Source of the DNA: JADJXV01 sp046328995
GTDB lineage: Bacteria > Bacteroidota > Ignavibacteria > Kapaibacteriales > UBA961
Assembly (NCBI GenBank): GCA_046328995.1
Contig: JAXLVN010000009.1
Span: 14,456-78,455 of the forward strand
DNA length: 64,000 bases
Direction of reading: 5' to 3'
Positions 36,053 through 45,195 of this stretch are shown in pieces. How positions within the stretch are numbered: the stretch's first letter is position 1; each line of letters starts with the position of its first letter. The translations under genes were made by a program, and so were the position numbers. The notes under the pieces were generated by a model. It ran no database searches and was not told the DNA's origin. It was given only the letters and a program-made list of their open reading frames with translations.

Positions 36053-36466
36053 TCAACGCCCGATTTTGGTAGCAAGATAGTCCGTATCATTTTTTATCAG
36101 CGCATGTAAGCATTCGACTACATCATTTTTGGACTGACCGGTTTTCTCTGTCGTGTAATTGTCGTCAACCTTCTCTTTAAAGCCAAAGAATGATGTTACT
36201 TTTTTCGGCCGCTTGTAAAAAATATAAAATTCATACTGAATAGGGGAGCCGACTGCAGAAATTGCAAGTCCATGTTTTGTATTAGCATTTTCGATTTCAA
36301 GTGAGGGTGAAAAATAAATTTCACTTTCTTGAACTGTCTCCATTTTGAGCAAATAGTCTGCCCAATTGATACGTTCGAATTGCTCAATGATGCTGTCTTT
36401 ATGAATGCTACCAAGATCAACAATATTGGGGTTGAGCGGGTCGCAGAATGATGCTCTGAAATTCAT
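36053..36466 (-). CDS. Hypothetical protein
   Basis: A 137-residue soluble protein, not recognised. It has no signal peptide. Visible features are a charged, mixed alpha/beta sequence with a YEFYIFYKRPKKV strand and a C-terminal helix (NDVVECLHALIKND). It is AT-rich and is flanked by spacers of 180-280 bp, as are its neighbours. Confidence 0.6.
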   Translation of the reverse strand: MNFRASFCDPLNPNIVDLGSIHKDSIIEQFERINWADYLLKMETVQESEIYFSPSLEIENANTKHGLAISAVGSPIQYEFYIFYKRPKKVTSFFGFKEKVDDNYTTEKTGQSKNDVVECLHALIKNDTDYLATKIGR

Positions 36467-36654
36467 AGATTTTGTTTGTTTGTATAAAGATTGTGTCAGT
36501 GAGCGAAGGCTACAAAACTAGGTCTTACCGCGTGACAAGGGAAACGACATCCGACATACTTAGCTGCTTGTATATAGCGGACTTGACTTGAAGTGCAAAG
36601 CTTGTAGGAAGTACGAAATCCTTTTTTCTGCCAACGCTTGAAATGTCATTGCAT

Positions 36655-37632
36655 TTATTTATCTTTCTTGTCGCGAACAGTCATTAAAATTCTTGTCAGC
36701 GCAAAATATTCATGTAATGCTTCATCGGAAAGTCCAGGTGTAGATTTACGCCTTGCTTCTCTTATCCTTTCTACATCCTGCGTTTTGAGTTGCTTACATG
36801 CAGAACTAATTAAATTGTTATTGCCGGCAAATCCATAAAATTCCTTTTCAAAATTATAAGGCACATCATTGAGTGCTTCGAGTACTTTGGCACGGCTTGC
36901 AGATCCCTCCGGTTTGATGATAAATGCCTTTCTGTCTCTGAGAATAAATTGTACGGTTGAATCTCCGAGCTGTTTTTTTTCAATTAAGGAATTGAGAAGA
37001 CTATCACCATTGTCGGTTGCAAGTAAATTCAGAACGACCGCTGCATTATGTTTTGCTGTTGGAGTGCCATCAAGTATCGCTGAAATCAAAACAGATTCGG
37101 CAGTTGTGGTCGGCATACTATTAAAAAGAAAAATACTGGCATCGATTGCATTTAAGGTCAAGAAGTGGTTGGAGAGAAAAATTTTTGCATTGGGAATACT
37201 GATAAGATTCGTAGTTAATTTTCCGATATCTTGACCTCTTTGACCGAGATAAAAGCAAATCTTCAAGTAGGAAGATAATTGTAAATCCTCAAGGTTACAT
37301 TTAGTAAGTCCTGCAATAACTGTCGGTAAATATTTAGATGATGTATCGAGTCGTACAAGAAGTGAAGATGCGTCAAAGCAGAAATATGAGTCCTTTGTTT
37401 CGTTTTCAATTAATCCTTGTAAGCAATTTGAAGCTTCTGTTGGATTATTTCTTGCTGTCTTCCAGAAAATGTCAAGTTCTCCTGATTTCAAATTTCTTAA
37501 TGAGTCAGAAAGATCAGAAGGTTTAAAACCATAAACATTTTTCTTCAAGATATTTAAGCTGTCGCAAGTTCTTTGCGCAAAAGAAATATAACTTGTCAGT
37601 ATAAAAACAATTATCGCTATAAGTTGTGTCAT
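36655..37632 (-). CDS. Secreted hypothetical protein, possible HEAT-like repeats
   Basis: A 325-residue protein starting at ATG 37632 with a signal peptide (LIAIIVFILTSYISFAQ). The mature part is helical, with spaced Leu/Asn/Ala units (for example VLNLLATDNGDSLLNSLI) that recall HEAT-like repeats, but no family is firmly recognised. The frame remains open 79 codons upstream, into an insertion sequence, so that extension is rejected. The IS sits only about 70 bp upstream and may have cut the promoter. Confidence 0.6.
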   Translation of the reverse strand: MTQLIAIIVFILTSYISFAQRTCDSLNILKKNVYGFKPSDLSDSLRNLKSGELDIFWKTARNNPTEASNCLQGLIENETKDSYFCFDASSLLVRLDTSSKYLPTVIAGLTKCNLEDLQLSSYLKICFYLGQRGQDIGKLTTNLISIPNAKIFLSNHFLTLNAIDASIFLFNSMPTTTAESVLISAILDGTPTAKHNAAVVLNLLATDNGDSLLNSLIEKKQLGDSTVQFILRDRKAFIIKPEGSASRAKVLEALNDVPYNFEKEFYGFAGNNNLISSACKQLKTQDVERIREARRKSTPGLSDEALHEYFALTRILMTVRDKKDK

Positions 37633-37704
37633 ATTGGCCTGTATATAATTGAGTATATTGGATTGCAGCCATCTGAGGGATGAGATGTACTGCATATAAT
37701 TAAT

Positions 37705-38702
37705 AGAGTTGTTGCGACGACCTAAAAGCATTAATTTTACATCAAATATAGCATTATTTACAACAATAGAGTTTAGCATTGAAAATAGGAGTATTGGACT
37801 TAACAACAGATCGTAAATGGCGTTCATGCATTGGTTTGGATGCGATACGATTTTACAAATTATTGCCATTGTTCAGCTTATCGTACGAAGAATTATTTGA
37901 AGAAAGTATCACATCGAAGCAATCAGAAAACCCTGCTGGAAATTCAAAGATTAAGACCTACGAAGATTTGCTATTTTTCACACTTTTCAGCTTGAAATCC
38001 GGGCTTACGTATGACGTATTGGGTCTGGTAACCGGACTCGACGGTTCGAATGCCAAGCGCAATCAAGAGCGAGGCTTGCAAGTGCTCAAGCATGCCCTTG
38101 GTAAAGCTGGCGTTCTGCCGAAACGAGAGTTTAAAACAGTAGAAGAATTCAACATTTATTTTGCAGGAAAAAAGGAATTACTGTTAGACGGTCTCGAACA
38201 GCGAATTCAAAGACCATCAGACTATGATGTGCAAAAGGGCTTTTACAGTGGTAAAAAAAATGTCACACCCTCAAAGCAATAGCAATTAGCACTAAAGACA
38301 GATACATACACTACTTAAGCAATTGTTGGACAGGTAAATCACATGATTATACGATACTAAAAGAAGAGTTTCCTCCTGAAGAGGATTGGTTCGTCGACAA
38401 GCATGTACGGATAGACTTAGGATTCTTAGGAATAGAGAAAGACTACCGTTGTAAACAAGTAACAATCCCGCATAAAAAGCCGAAGAAAGGCACGTTGACG
38501 ACGAAACAAAAAGAAGACAATAAAGAGCATGCACAAGAGCGAATATTTGTCGAGCACAGCATCGGAGGACTAAAACGATATAGGATATTATCAGACCGAT
38601 TGAGAGTCCATGATATCGGTTTTTATAACGATGCATTAGAGGTCTGTGCCGGGCTTTGGAATTTTTATATAAACAACTGATTTATAATGTCACAACAACT
38701 CT
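37705..38702. mobile_element. IS5-family-type insertion sequence, about 1.0 kb
   Basis: Imperfect 15-bp terminal inverted repeats (TAGAGTTGTTGCGAC at 37704-37718, GTCACAACAACTCTA at 38689-38703; one mismatch) bound a single DDE transposase gene. A 3-bp AAT (or 2-bp TA) is repeated at both ends, consistent with a target duplication. It is inserted upstream of the secreted protein at 36655. No second copy is in the window. Confidence 0.75.
37779..38680 (+). CDS. DDE transposase (DDE_Tnp_4/IS5 type), split by a -1 frameshift
   Basis: About 300 residues when joined. The first frame (37779-38282) holds the N-terminal DNA-binding part and the first catalytic Asp (LLLDGLEQRIQRP). At about 38252 a run of eight A (GGT-AAAAAAAA-TGT) is followed by the second frame (to 38680), which carries YSGKKKCHTLKAI, the second Asp in RIDLGFLGI and Glu in VEHSIGGLKRYRI. 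Slipping back one base on this run restores a complete DDE domain, so programmed -1 frameshifting is possible; a simple A-deletion would look the same. All three catalytic residues are present. Confidence 0.8.
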
Positions 38703-38914
38703 AATGAAAAAACTAATATTGTGACGAACCCTGAGACTGCCTTTGAAGCATGACGCTCCGCATTGTGGGTAAATTCTGTTACGGATCTTTTTTTCGTTGT
38801 TCATTATTCCATATAAATTATCACGTCGTCTCTCCCTCTAATTTTCGAATTTGTATGTCAAGTGTAGAAATGAAAACTGATTGGCTGACTATCAGGTATT
38901 TTTCTGAGTCGGCT

Positions 38915-39163
38915 TTAAAGTCGGTTATTTGCTTGTAATAATCTTCCGGATTCAATGGGTTTACAGTGTATCCTTAATTGAAGAAGTCTCGATACCGCTT
39001 TTTTGATGTCACCTATAGTTTCTACCGGCTCAACAGCTAAGTAAAAATAATAGGTGTCGAATTTTTTGTCGTCAATGAGGTCAGGGATACAAAACAGTAA
39101 ATCTCTATGTCCGCCTTGACCGTTATCGATTACGTCTAATGTGAGAAGGTCTGCCATGTTCAA
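38915..39163 (-). CDS. Small hypothetical protein
   Basis: An 82-residue soluble product, not recognised. It reads like a real protein in composition (MADLLTLDVIDNGQGGHRDLL, YYFYLAVEPVETIGDIKKAV) but is short and may be truncated at its 3' end, where the window has no domain boundary. It belongs to the run of small minus-strand genes. ATG at codon 3 is an alternative start. Confidence 0.4.
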   Translation of the reverse strand: MNMADLLTLDVIDNGQGGHRDLLFCIPDLIDDKKFDTYYFYLAVEPVETIGDIKKAVSRLLQLRIHCKPIESGRLLQANNRL

Positions 39164-39255
39164 CTGTCTTGTTTAAATTAAAGCTATACTACAAAATCTG
39201 TGCGATGTTTGAACTCTGTCTTTAACTAGTAATTATCTGCATGTAAGTACATTAT

Positions 39256-39987
39256 TTATTTAATCGTTGTCGTAATATTCAGGGTGAAGCCACCACCAAG
39301 TCCGCAAGCAAACATATATGGTATATATGTTCCGTCAAGCAGTCCTGTCAGGTCAAGAGTTGGATTGCCTTGACCTGTGAATTTTTGGTCATGACGTAAT
39401 GCTTTAGGTACGTCTCGTGGTTTTCCATCCATCCATTTCTTAAAATCATTCTCTGTATAAAGATAAATGTCTGTCTGTGTTCCGCCAATCGGGAAAATTA
39501 CAATTACGCTGTCATTTATTGATTGCCTGGAAAGAGTTATTGGCACACAATCACCCTTGCCGGTTTCACAGCCCTGCATATAGTCCAATGTCACCGTGTA
39601 AACAATTTTATGATGATTGGCTGCCGACGCATTATCAATGCTATCGAGCTGATGTTGAAACTTTGTCCACCAGCCGACACCGAACTTATTTTCTAAATGA
39701 TCAACCATTGCCTTGTTGAAATATTTGGTTCCGTTAATGATACCAGTAGAAACATTACAGCCGAAATAGTAAAAATCAAACCCATAGCTATTTGCTAGCC
39801 ATTGTTTTTGTTCATAGTTGAGTGGGAGTACGCCAATTTCAACTAATTGAATTTTACCATTTTTAATGTCTTGTTGAGCAGTCCAAACGTTGAAAGGCGT
39901 AAATAGTCCGAACGCAACATGAGCTCCAAAACAAAGTCCACTTAACAGTAGAATTGCCAAAAGTCCGTATGTGATTTTTCTTTTCAA
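39256..39987 (-). CDS. Membrane-anchored hypothetical protein
   Basis: A 243-residue protein with an N-terminal hydrophobic segment (ITYGLLAILLLSGLCFGAHVAF) that is either a signal anchor or an uncleaved signal. The rest is soluble with three to four cysteines (GCNVSTG, GCETGKGDC) that may form disulfides outside the cytoplasm. No family is recognised. Its downstream neighbour is 90 bp away and upstream is an element related to the spacer at 35811. Confidence 0.55.
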   Translation of the reverse strand: MKRKITYGLLAILLLSGLCFGAHVAFGLFTPFNVWTAQQDIKNGKIQLVEIGVLPLNYEQKQWLANSYGFDFYYFGCNVSTGIINGTKYFNKAMVDHLENKFGVGWWTKFQHQLDSIDNASAANHHKIVYTVTLDYMQGCETGKGDCVPITLSRQSINDSVIVIFPIGGTQTDIYLYTENDFKKWMDGKPRDVPKALRHDQKFTGQGNPTLDLTGLLDGTYIPYMFACGLGGGFTLNITTTIK

Positions 39988-40027
39988 AATTCTGCTCCTG
40001 TTGCTAGTATATATCCAATGTCCGTGA

Positions 40028-40134
40028 CCTTCCTAAATCACGCACCCTATGCGTCTATCCCCTAACACCTCGGCCGCTCCACCGACCCTTCTTCGGTCCC
40101 CACTCACCCACGATGCTTATCATGGGCGATGAGA
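40028..40134. repeat. Cassette-like spacer element, copy b
   Basis: A roughly 107-bp segment. Read on the minus strand it begins TCTCATCGCCCATGAT, then GAGTGGGGACCGAAGAAGGG, and ends GTGTTAGGGGATAGACGCAT. The first part matches the element at 41473, and the last part matches 35811. It contains short hairpins such as ACCGA-CCCTTC-TTCGGT. Confidence 0.55.
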
Positions 40135-40152
40135 TACTGCGTGTTGAACAGA

Positions 40153-40842
40153 TCATTTTTTAAGCCTACGATCTAAATAATTCAAGCATGGGCTTACATC
40201 AAAGTAAAATCCATCGATCTCCTGAGCATTTTTGGATACTTTCAGGAAATCGTAATGTTCGATTAAGCTCTGCTGTCCTCCAAAATCAAACCCCATTATA
40301 TTGAGTAAACTATACTCGTGTGATGTATAAATCACATAGTACGCTGTTTTTTTTGTTAACCCGTCGCCGGAGCTGAACATAGCATCCACAATAATTCTCA
40401 TTTGGTGTAATTTCCTCGTAAATTCAGACTTCTTTTGGAGCTTGTCATACGCGTATAACTGATAATTCATTGCCTGTAAATCGAATGGGTTTGTCGCTAA
40501 AATTGAATCGGTAAATCGAACAATTACCATGAGTTCGGCGCTGCTGTGCGATTCTTTATTCAACACTTTCTTTAAGCTATCAAAGAACGTAGAATGTCCA
40601 TACGGGGAATAGTCTTTTTGGAAGGTAAATCCATAATAGACATACCGTTTCTCCTGCAACGTCATGGTGGTGTCGTATCCTTGAAATCGTTGAAGGAGCT
40701 TCGGGTAATAGAAATTCGATTGCGGGTCGGCAATGTCTTTCTCGATTTGGCTGTAATTGGGTTTTTCGGTTTGCATTTTTTGTGCAAAGCCAATCACCGG
40801 AAGCAGGACAACAGCCAGCAGCAGCAGTATTGTTTTTTTCAT
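40153..40842 (-). CDS. Secreted DUF4919-like protein
   Basis: A 229-residue exported protein with a signal peptide (LLAVVLLPVIGFAQ). The mature start PNYSQIEKDIADPQSNFYYPKLLQRF, with the following YVYYGFTFQKDYSPY, matches the DUF4919 pattern as I remember it from Bacteroidota; function unknown. A 15-codon extension before ATG 40842 is probably not translated. It is separated from neighbours by spacers on both sides. Confidence 0.65.
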   Translation of the reverse strand: MKKTILLLLAVVLLPVIGFAQKMQTEKPNYSQIEKDIADPQSNFYYPKLLQRFQGYDTTMTLQEKRYVYYGFTFQKDYSPYGHSTFFDSLKKVLNKESHSSAELMVIVRFTDSILATNPFDLQAMNYQLYAYDKLQKKSEFTRKLHQMRIIVDAMFSSGDGLTKKTAYYVIYTSHEYSLLNIMGFDFGGQQSLIEHYDFLKVSKNAQEIDGFYFDVSPCLNYLDRRLKK

Positions 40843-40881
40843 AATTGTATAGTTGTATAATGAAACATAATTTTCTAACTC

Positions 40882-40950
40882 ATGCAAGCTAAGTGCTTTA
40901 CAATCCGATGGCTACCGACCTCTCCTCTTTTCGCCACTCTCTCGTACTGC
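40882..40950. repeat. Cassette-like spacer element, copy c (divergent)
   Basis: Minus-strand sequence GAGAGTGGCGAAAAGAGGAG then GTCGGTAGCC, followed by an AAGCACTTAGCTTGC block. It resembles the GAGTGGGGACCGAAGAAGGG part of the other copies, more loosely. It lies directly upstream of the DUF4919-like gene. Confidence 0.35.
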
Positions 40951-41026
40951 AAAAATTATAATGTATCGGTAAACATCATTGTCACCAATCTGGAGAATGT
41001 CATCACCTCAATTGTCAACCATTCCC

Positions 41027-41452
41027 TCACAAGTCCTTTATTGAATTATTGTCCAATCTGTACGGCCAGTGAATTTCTTCATACGTTTTTGAAGAAAAAT
41101 GCCATAGTGCAGTACGAAATGGCTTGATAACTTCTTTCTTGTTTTGGGTAATTATTATTAGCTGTTTGTTTTCATCGACCTTACGGTGAAGGTCCTCCGT
41201 TTCGAGAATTGTCAAGGTGATACTTTGTCCTTGCTTTTCAAAATCAAAAAATATTCCTCCCGGCTCTAAGTACCACGTTACTCGCCTGATATCATTATCG
41301 CACAATTTGGTAACTGCATTATACAGCTCCTCAATAGGGTCATTGATAACGTCTGATGCATCAAAGGCCAAATGAAAGTCATTATAATGAAGGTCAACCG
41401 GCAGCCAGCCGTGTTCTGGTTCCCCGAATACTATTGAGAGTGAATTGTTCAT
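41027..41452 (-). CDS. Hypothetical protein, immunity-protein-like
   Basis: A 141-residue acidic soluble protein, not firmly recognised. The segments IVFGEPEHGWLPVDL and FDASDVINDPIEELYNAV, then VTWYLEPGG, resemble small proteins that accompany toxin immunity clusters in Bacteroidota, but I cannot name a family. It is flanked on both sides by spacers and has A/T-rich codon use. Confidence 0.55.
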   Translation of the reverse strand: MNNSLSIVFGEPEHGWLPVDLHYNDFHLAFDASDVINDPIEELYNAVTKLCDNDIRRVTWYLEPGGIFFDFEKQGQSITLTILETEDLHRKVDENKQLIIITQNKKEVIKPFRTALWHFSSKTYEEIHWPYRLDNNSIKDL

Positions 41453-41472
41453 TTTCTATGTCTTTGTTATGA

Positions 41473-41576
41473 GCGGACGGCACCTTCGCCACGCGCTAAG
41501 AACCGAGAAACCGGGGCAAGACTCGATCGACCCTTTCTCGCCCCTACTTACACAACCCAAATCAAGGGCGATGAGA
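41473..41576. repeat. Cassette-like spacer element, copy d
   Basis: Minus-strand sequence begins TCTCATCGCCCTTGAT (15 of 16 bases as at 40119), then AAGTAGGGGCGAGAAAGGGT and a TTCTTAGCGCGTGGCGAAGG end related to the other copies. It contains CGAGAAA/TTTCTCG hairpin arms. Confidence 0.55.
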
Positions 41577-41636
41577 AAAACCTGAAGTAAACACCACGGT
41601 TATCTTTACTGTCAGCTGAGTCGGGGTAGTATCAAT

Positions 41637-42845
41637 TTATTGTGCTGTATATTTTGAAGGCAGAGTGATTTTAACAACGTTTGAACTTACAAAACCTGTT
41701 GTTAGCAGTCGCTCTGTGTAAAGGTCAACAAATGAATGAATGACTCCAACACTTGGAATCTTCCATTTGACGTACGTTTTTATATACACTTCCTTGCCTG
41801 CACGTTCTATATGCCACCTTGTAAAATCTGTAGATAAATACACGCGCCCTGCAGAAGAGGAATTAAGTACTCGTTCAGGATTTGACAATGGCTGTTCATG
41901 CCTCCCGGCATAATCATCTTTTCCATAACTATCTTTACCGCTATAGTTATCTATACTGATATCCGGAGTGTCACCTATGACCGTATAGACTGCTACCTGC
42001 TTTCCATATCCTGCGGGAAGTATCCTACCGTGAGGGAATATATAAATCAAAGTGTCTCGCGTTCCATCTTGAGCAGTTTCAATTACAAATGAATGATGGA
42101 CATCTTTTTCTTTACTGAAGTTGTAGTCAAAATTATATAGAGCCGAATCAATTTGTGCACTCAGATTGGCTGGCTTTGTTAAGCCAATGGTACTGTATAA
42201 ATAAAATGAAAGCTGTTTTTTCCCTTGCAAGGAATTGGAATCAGGAAAGGATACTTTTGGTACCCGCAGGTTAGAGAAACCCGCTTTGCTCACGGTAAGT
42301 TCAAAGTCCCCCTTCGGATATTTCTCAAAATAAAAGATACCCGACTTTTCACTTGTCGCCGTGAGTGATGTCCCGTTAATCGTCACACTCACTCCGCTGT
42401 GGTCGGAGAGAGAATCTCCATTTTCATCATAGAGCCGCACATAGCCAAATACCCTGCGGTCAACGTTTTTCGGGTCAGGCGGGTCGATGATGGTATCTGC
42501 CTGATTCAGGTAAACAGTTGATAATTTTAAGGTTCCATTGCCGACGAATTGAATATTATCCATACTCCGCGAGATATACCCGGCTTTCGAATATGTGATG
42601 GAATAAATCCCCTGATTCACATTCGACAGAACAAAAGCGCCGGAATCGACCGAGGTAGTCGTGTAGGTTTGATTGCCGGTGAGAGCCACCGTAATATCGT
42701 GCTTTGCCTGATCAATCTGTCCAGCACGTGGCTGCAGATACACACGGCCGGAAATATTCCCCTGCGCTTGCGGGGCAGTCGGCGTGCCACAGGATAATGA
42801 AAGGACGGCAAGAAGGAGGGCGAGAAGAGAGAAACGGTTGACCAT
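41637..42845 (-). CDS. Lipoprotein with two carboxypeptidase-regulatory-like domains
   Basis: A 402-residue lipoprotein. The signal peptide ends in LSLSC, with the lipidated Cys about residue 19. Two Ig-like CarboxypepD_reg-type modules follow (NISGRVYLQP ... GIYSITYSKAGYI, and RVFGYVRLYDENG ... GDFELTVSKAGFS), then a larger C-terminal region with no recognised domain. Such modules bind carbohydrate or stabilise cell-surface proteins in Bacteroidota. GAGG is 5 bp before ATG 42845, so the 74-codon upstream extension is rejected. Confidence 0.72.
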   Translation of the reverse strand: MVNRFSLLALLLAVLSLSCGTPTAPQAQGNISGRVYLQPRAGQIDQAKHDITVALTGNQTYTTTSVDSGAFVLSNVNQGIYSITYSKAGYISRSMDNIQFVGNGTLKLSTVYLNQADTIIDPPDPKNVDRRVFGYVRLYDENGDSLSDHSGVSVTINGTSLTATSEKSGIFYFEKYPKGDFELTVSKAGFSNLRVPKVSFPDSNSLQGKKQLSFYLYSTIGLTKPANLSAQIDSALYNFDYNFSKEKDVHHSFVIETAQDGTRDTLIYIFPHGRILPAGYGKQVAVYTVIGDTPDISIDNYSGKDSYGKDDYAGRHEQPLSNPERVLNSSSAGRVYLSTDFTRWHIERAGKEVYIKTYVKWKIPSVGVIHSFVDLYTERLLTTGFVSSNVVKITLPSKYTAQ

Positions 42846-43453
42846 AAAAACCTCAAGCAAGTATTGAAAAATAAACGGGATGCTCTGCGCAATCCCGAGG
42901 AGAATAAGCGTAGCCAAGAAAAAACGAATGAAAACGTGAATTTCACTGCAAGATAGCTGTATAGTGTGACTTAGCAAAAGAAAAAGAGTCGATGAGCCAG
43001 GTGAAATGTGAAATTTGATTTTTTTGGGTTCGCTTCTGCATATTCTAGGCGTGCGGCTTGCGGGCACCCGTGGCCGTCCAAGCGGTGGGGAGGTATTGAT
43101 AGTTCATGGGAATGTATTTTTTTTATTTCTATGACAGTTTTACCTCCGGTGCTTGGTCATGTGTGTTGAAGTATGATATGCGGTCCGTGGAATTTTCTCT
43201 ACTAGGGCGTTCTCTCGAACCAAGCAGCACTGCTTGCCATCACCACCGGAAACATGTTTTAACCGATGTGAAGAGACGAGAACCATCACAATTTTCGGAT
43301 TTACACGATAGATGTAACGATATGAGGTACTTACCTCTCTATAGCAGTATCTGAAAACGCGGTACAATCTTTCCATTACATATTTGTTCCACAGCACTTG
43401 CTTGCCTGGCGTTTAATCACATTCCCGGTAGCAAGTCATATTCATACAACGCT
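42846..43453. other. Long intergenic region with one repeat
   Basis: About 600 bp without a convincing gene; several short frames here are shadows. It holds an inverted copy of the dispersed GGCAAGGGTG repeat (43048-43090) and promoters for the divergent flanking genes would be expected, but no clear -7 box is seen. Confidence 0.45.
43048..43090 (-). repeat. Dispersed GGCAAGGGTGACCG-type repeat, inverted copy
   Basis: On the minus strand CCACCGCTTGGACGGCCACG then GGTGCCCGCAAG, similar in order to the copies at 27536 and 33531. Confidence 0.45.
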
Positions 43454-44947
43454 ATGAAACACATCATGCTCGTCCTCGCCCTCGTGCTTAGCACGCCTTG
43501 CCTCTCCCAAGAAACTGAGTTCGGTGCCAGCCATAATGGGCTAATCTACGCCGACACAACAGTACATCGCCTGAAGTTCATCGTCGATTCGCTGAACTTA
43601 AAATTCAAAGTCTGTGAGCTCAATCGAGTCTATCTCTCCAAGCCACAGGCAATAGCAAACTTTATATTCATGGACTCCGGAAATATAAAGTCTGCTGTCA
43701 ATGATCTCAAAGAAAATATGCCGTACGAAGACTTTATTCTAAAATACGACAAGTCAAAAGCAACCAAAGATTTACTTGTTGTAAAATTTAAATACAAGGA
43801 CTATGGTGACAAGGATGTCGTTGAGTTTAGAAGTATTGGGCTTGATGAAAAATTAGAGCATTCATGTACCTCTGACAAAGCTATCACGACCTACGACAAG
43901 CCCTTGAAAGGGAGATGGGTTTATATGTATTTCGAGAAGTCACAGTATTCAAAAGAATCGCTTCGAGCATTTTATTTCAAGGAAGAATTTGCCTCGCAGC
44001 CAATACCTGAAAAATATGCACGGATGATTCAATACTCAGACTGCATGGTGGATACAACGACGCAAGTCTTTTATGATAAAGCTACAAGAAGCCGCCGGGG
44101 TATAAAAGATGAAGAATCTTCGCGTATCAATTCGTTCATTGAATATATTCACAAAGCAACCAATAAGCCCGAATTCACCACTGAATACAATGCGAAAGAC
44201 TATAAGAAAGATTATGAGAAATATATAGCCAAATACGAGCTATGGGATTCTCTGCGACCGAAGCGGGTCGATAGTCTGCGGAAAGTGGATGCAAAATTTA
44301 CGACGCTCTACAACCAAGCACTCGAAGAAGCGAAGTCTAATGGTGGCTCGAGTGATGAGTTTGAGGAATATGTCGGCGTTTATTCCTCCAAAAAAACAGA
44401 GCTTGAGCTCAAAAGGAATCGGCGAGTAGTGGGAGGATGCAGCATGGACAATAGTCCGAGAATTCACGCCTTAAACATTGCTAAACTATCAGCAGAAACA
44501 ACAAACTGGGAAATATTTCTCCGTTCGCATCTCGACATCATGAATGATCGATTTGAACGTGTAAGCGATGGCAGCTACGCTTGGGGGCGCCGCAAGACGT
44601 ATATTCGAGAATTAGAAGTATTGGACATCAATGTTCATGATCTGTTACTCGGTATTACACTTCGTATCGACAACCCAAGTATGAATCATTATTTCGGCAG
44701 TATTCCACGGATTGGAAGAGCATTATCAGAAACAATCAAAAGCGATGAAGCAGAATTAAAAATGCTGCAACTGATTTCAGATCAGAGTGTTGACACCTAC
44801 AACCGCGTGCTGGTCTATTATTTATTCCTCAATTACAATCATACTATAGAAGACAAAACAAAGCAAGCGCTCAATGAAGAAAAACTAAAAAAAGCTGTCG
44901 AGACATTTCCTGCAAATGTAGTGCTAAAAGCAAAAGCACAAAAATGA
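43454..44947 (+). CDS. Secreted hypothetical protein
   Basis: A 497-residue exported protein with a signal peptide (LVLALVLSTPCLSQ). The mature protein is charged and Lys/Glu-rich, with predicted helices and few recognisable motifs. There is no sorting domain or repeat. A mid-region (RKTYIRELEVLDINVHDLLLGI) looks globular. It reads away from the cassette-like genes and has similar AT-rich codon use. Function unknown. Confidence 0.6.
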   Translation: MKHIMLVLALVLSTPCLSQETEFGASHNGLIYADTTVHRLKFIVDSLNLKFKVCELNRVYLSKPQAIANFIFMDSGNIKSAVNDLKENMPYEDFILKYDKSKATKDLLVVKFKYKDYGDKDVVEFRSIGLDEKLEHSCTSDKAITTYDKPLKGRWVYMYFEKSQYSKESLRAFYFKEEFASQPIPEKYARMIQYSDCMVDTTTQVFYDKATRSRRGIKDEESSRINSFIEYIHKATNKPEFTTEYNAKDYKKDYEKYIAKYELWDSLRPKRVDSLRKVDAKFTTLYNQALEEAKSNGGSSDEFEEYVGVYSSKKTELELKRNRRVVGGCSMDNSPRIHALNIAKLSAETTNWEIFLRSHLDIMNDRFERVSDGSYAWGRRKTYIRELEVLDINVHDLLLGITLRIDNPSMNHYFGSIPRIGRALSETIKSDEAELKMLQLISDQSVDTYNRVLVYYLFLNYNHTIEDKTKQALNEEKLKKAVETFPANVVLKAKAQK

Positions 44948-44957
44948 TGTTCTTCCC

Positions 44958-44988
44958 CGTCCGGTCGGCGTTGGCAGCCGACCGGACG
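44958..44988 (+). terminator. Strong GC hairpin after the secreted protein
   Basis: CGTCCGGTCGGC, a 7-nt loop, GCCGACCGGACG, 10 bp after the stop at 44947. No T run, so it may be a factor-dependent terminator or a repeat. Confidence 0.5.
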
Positions 44989-45195
44989 CTGTTATCAGCG
45001 TACTTCAGCATGGTGAAAAAGCAGCACCTCATACTTCGATGACTACAAAAGTATCTTCTTTTCTATGGTATCAATAGCAAATACGGATGAAAGGGACGTT
45101 TCAACTGTACATAGTTATAGGTATTTAACAAATCAATCCGTGCAGTATAAATTATTACAAAATTGAAATTTAAACACATCTTATCATCAGCACTC

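Noticed and set aside
37633..37869. 5' extension of the secreted protein at 36655
   Set aside because: Runs into the insertion sequence; the signal peptide at ATG 37632 marks the true start.
35811..41576. Canonical integron attC sites
   Set aside because: No clear RYYYAAC/GTTRRRY pair was found; the spacers are only reported as attC-like or cassette-like.
43106..43354. 82-codon plus-strand frame
   Set aside because: Low-quality composition, no start signal and in a long intergenic region with an opposing frame of equal size.
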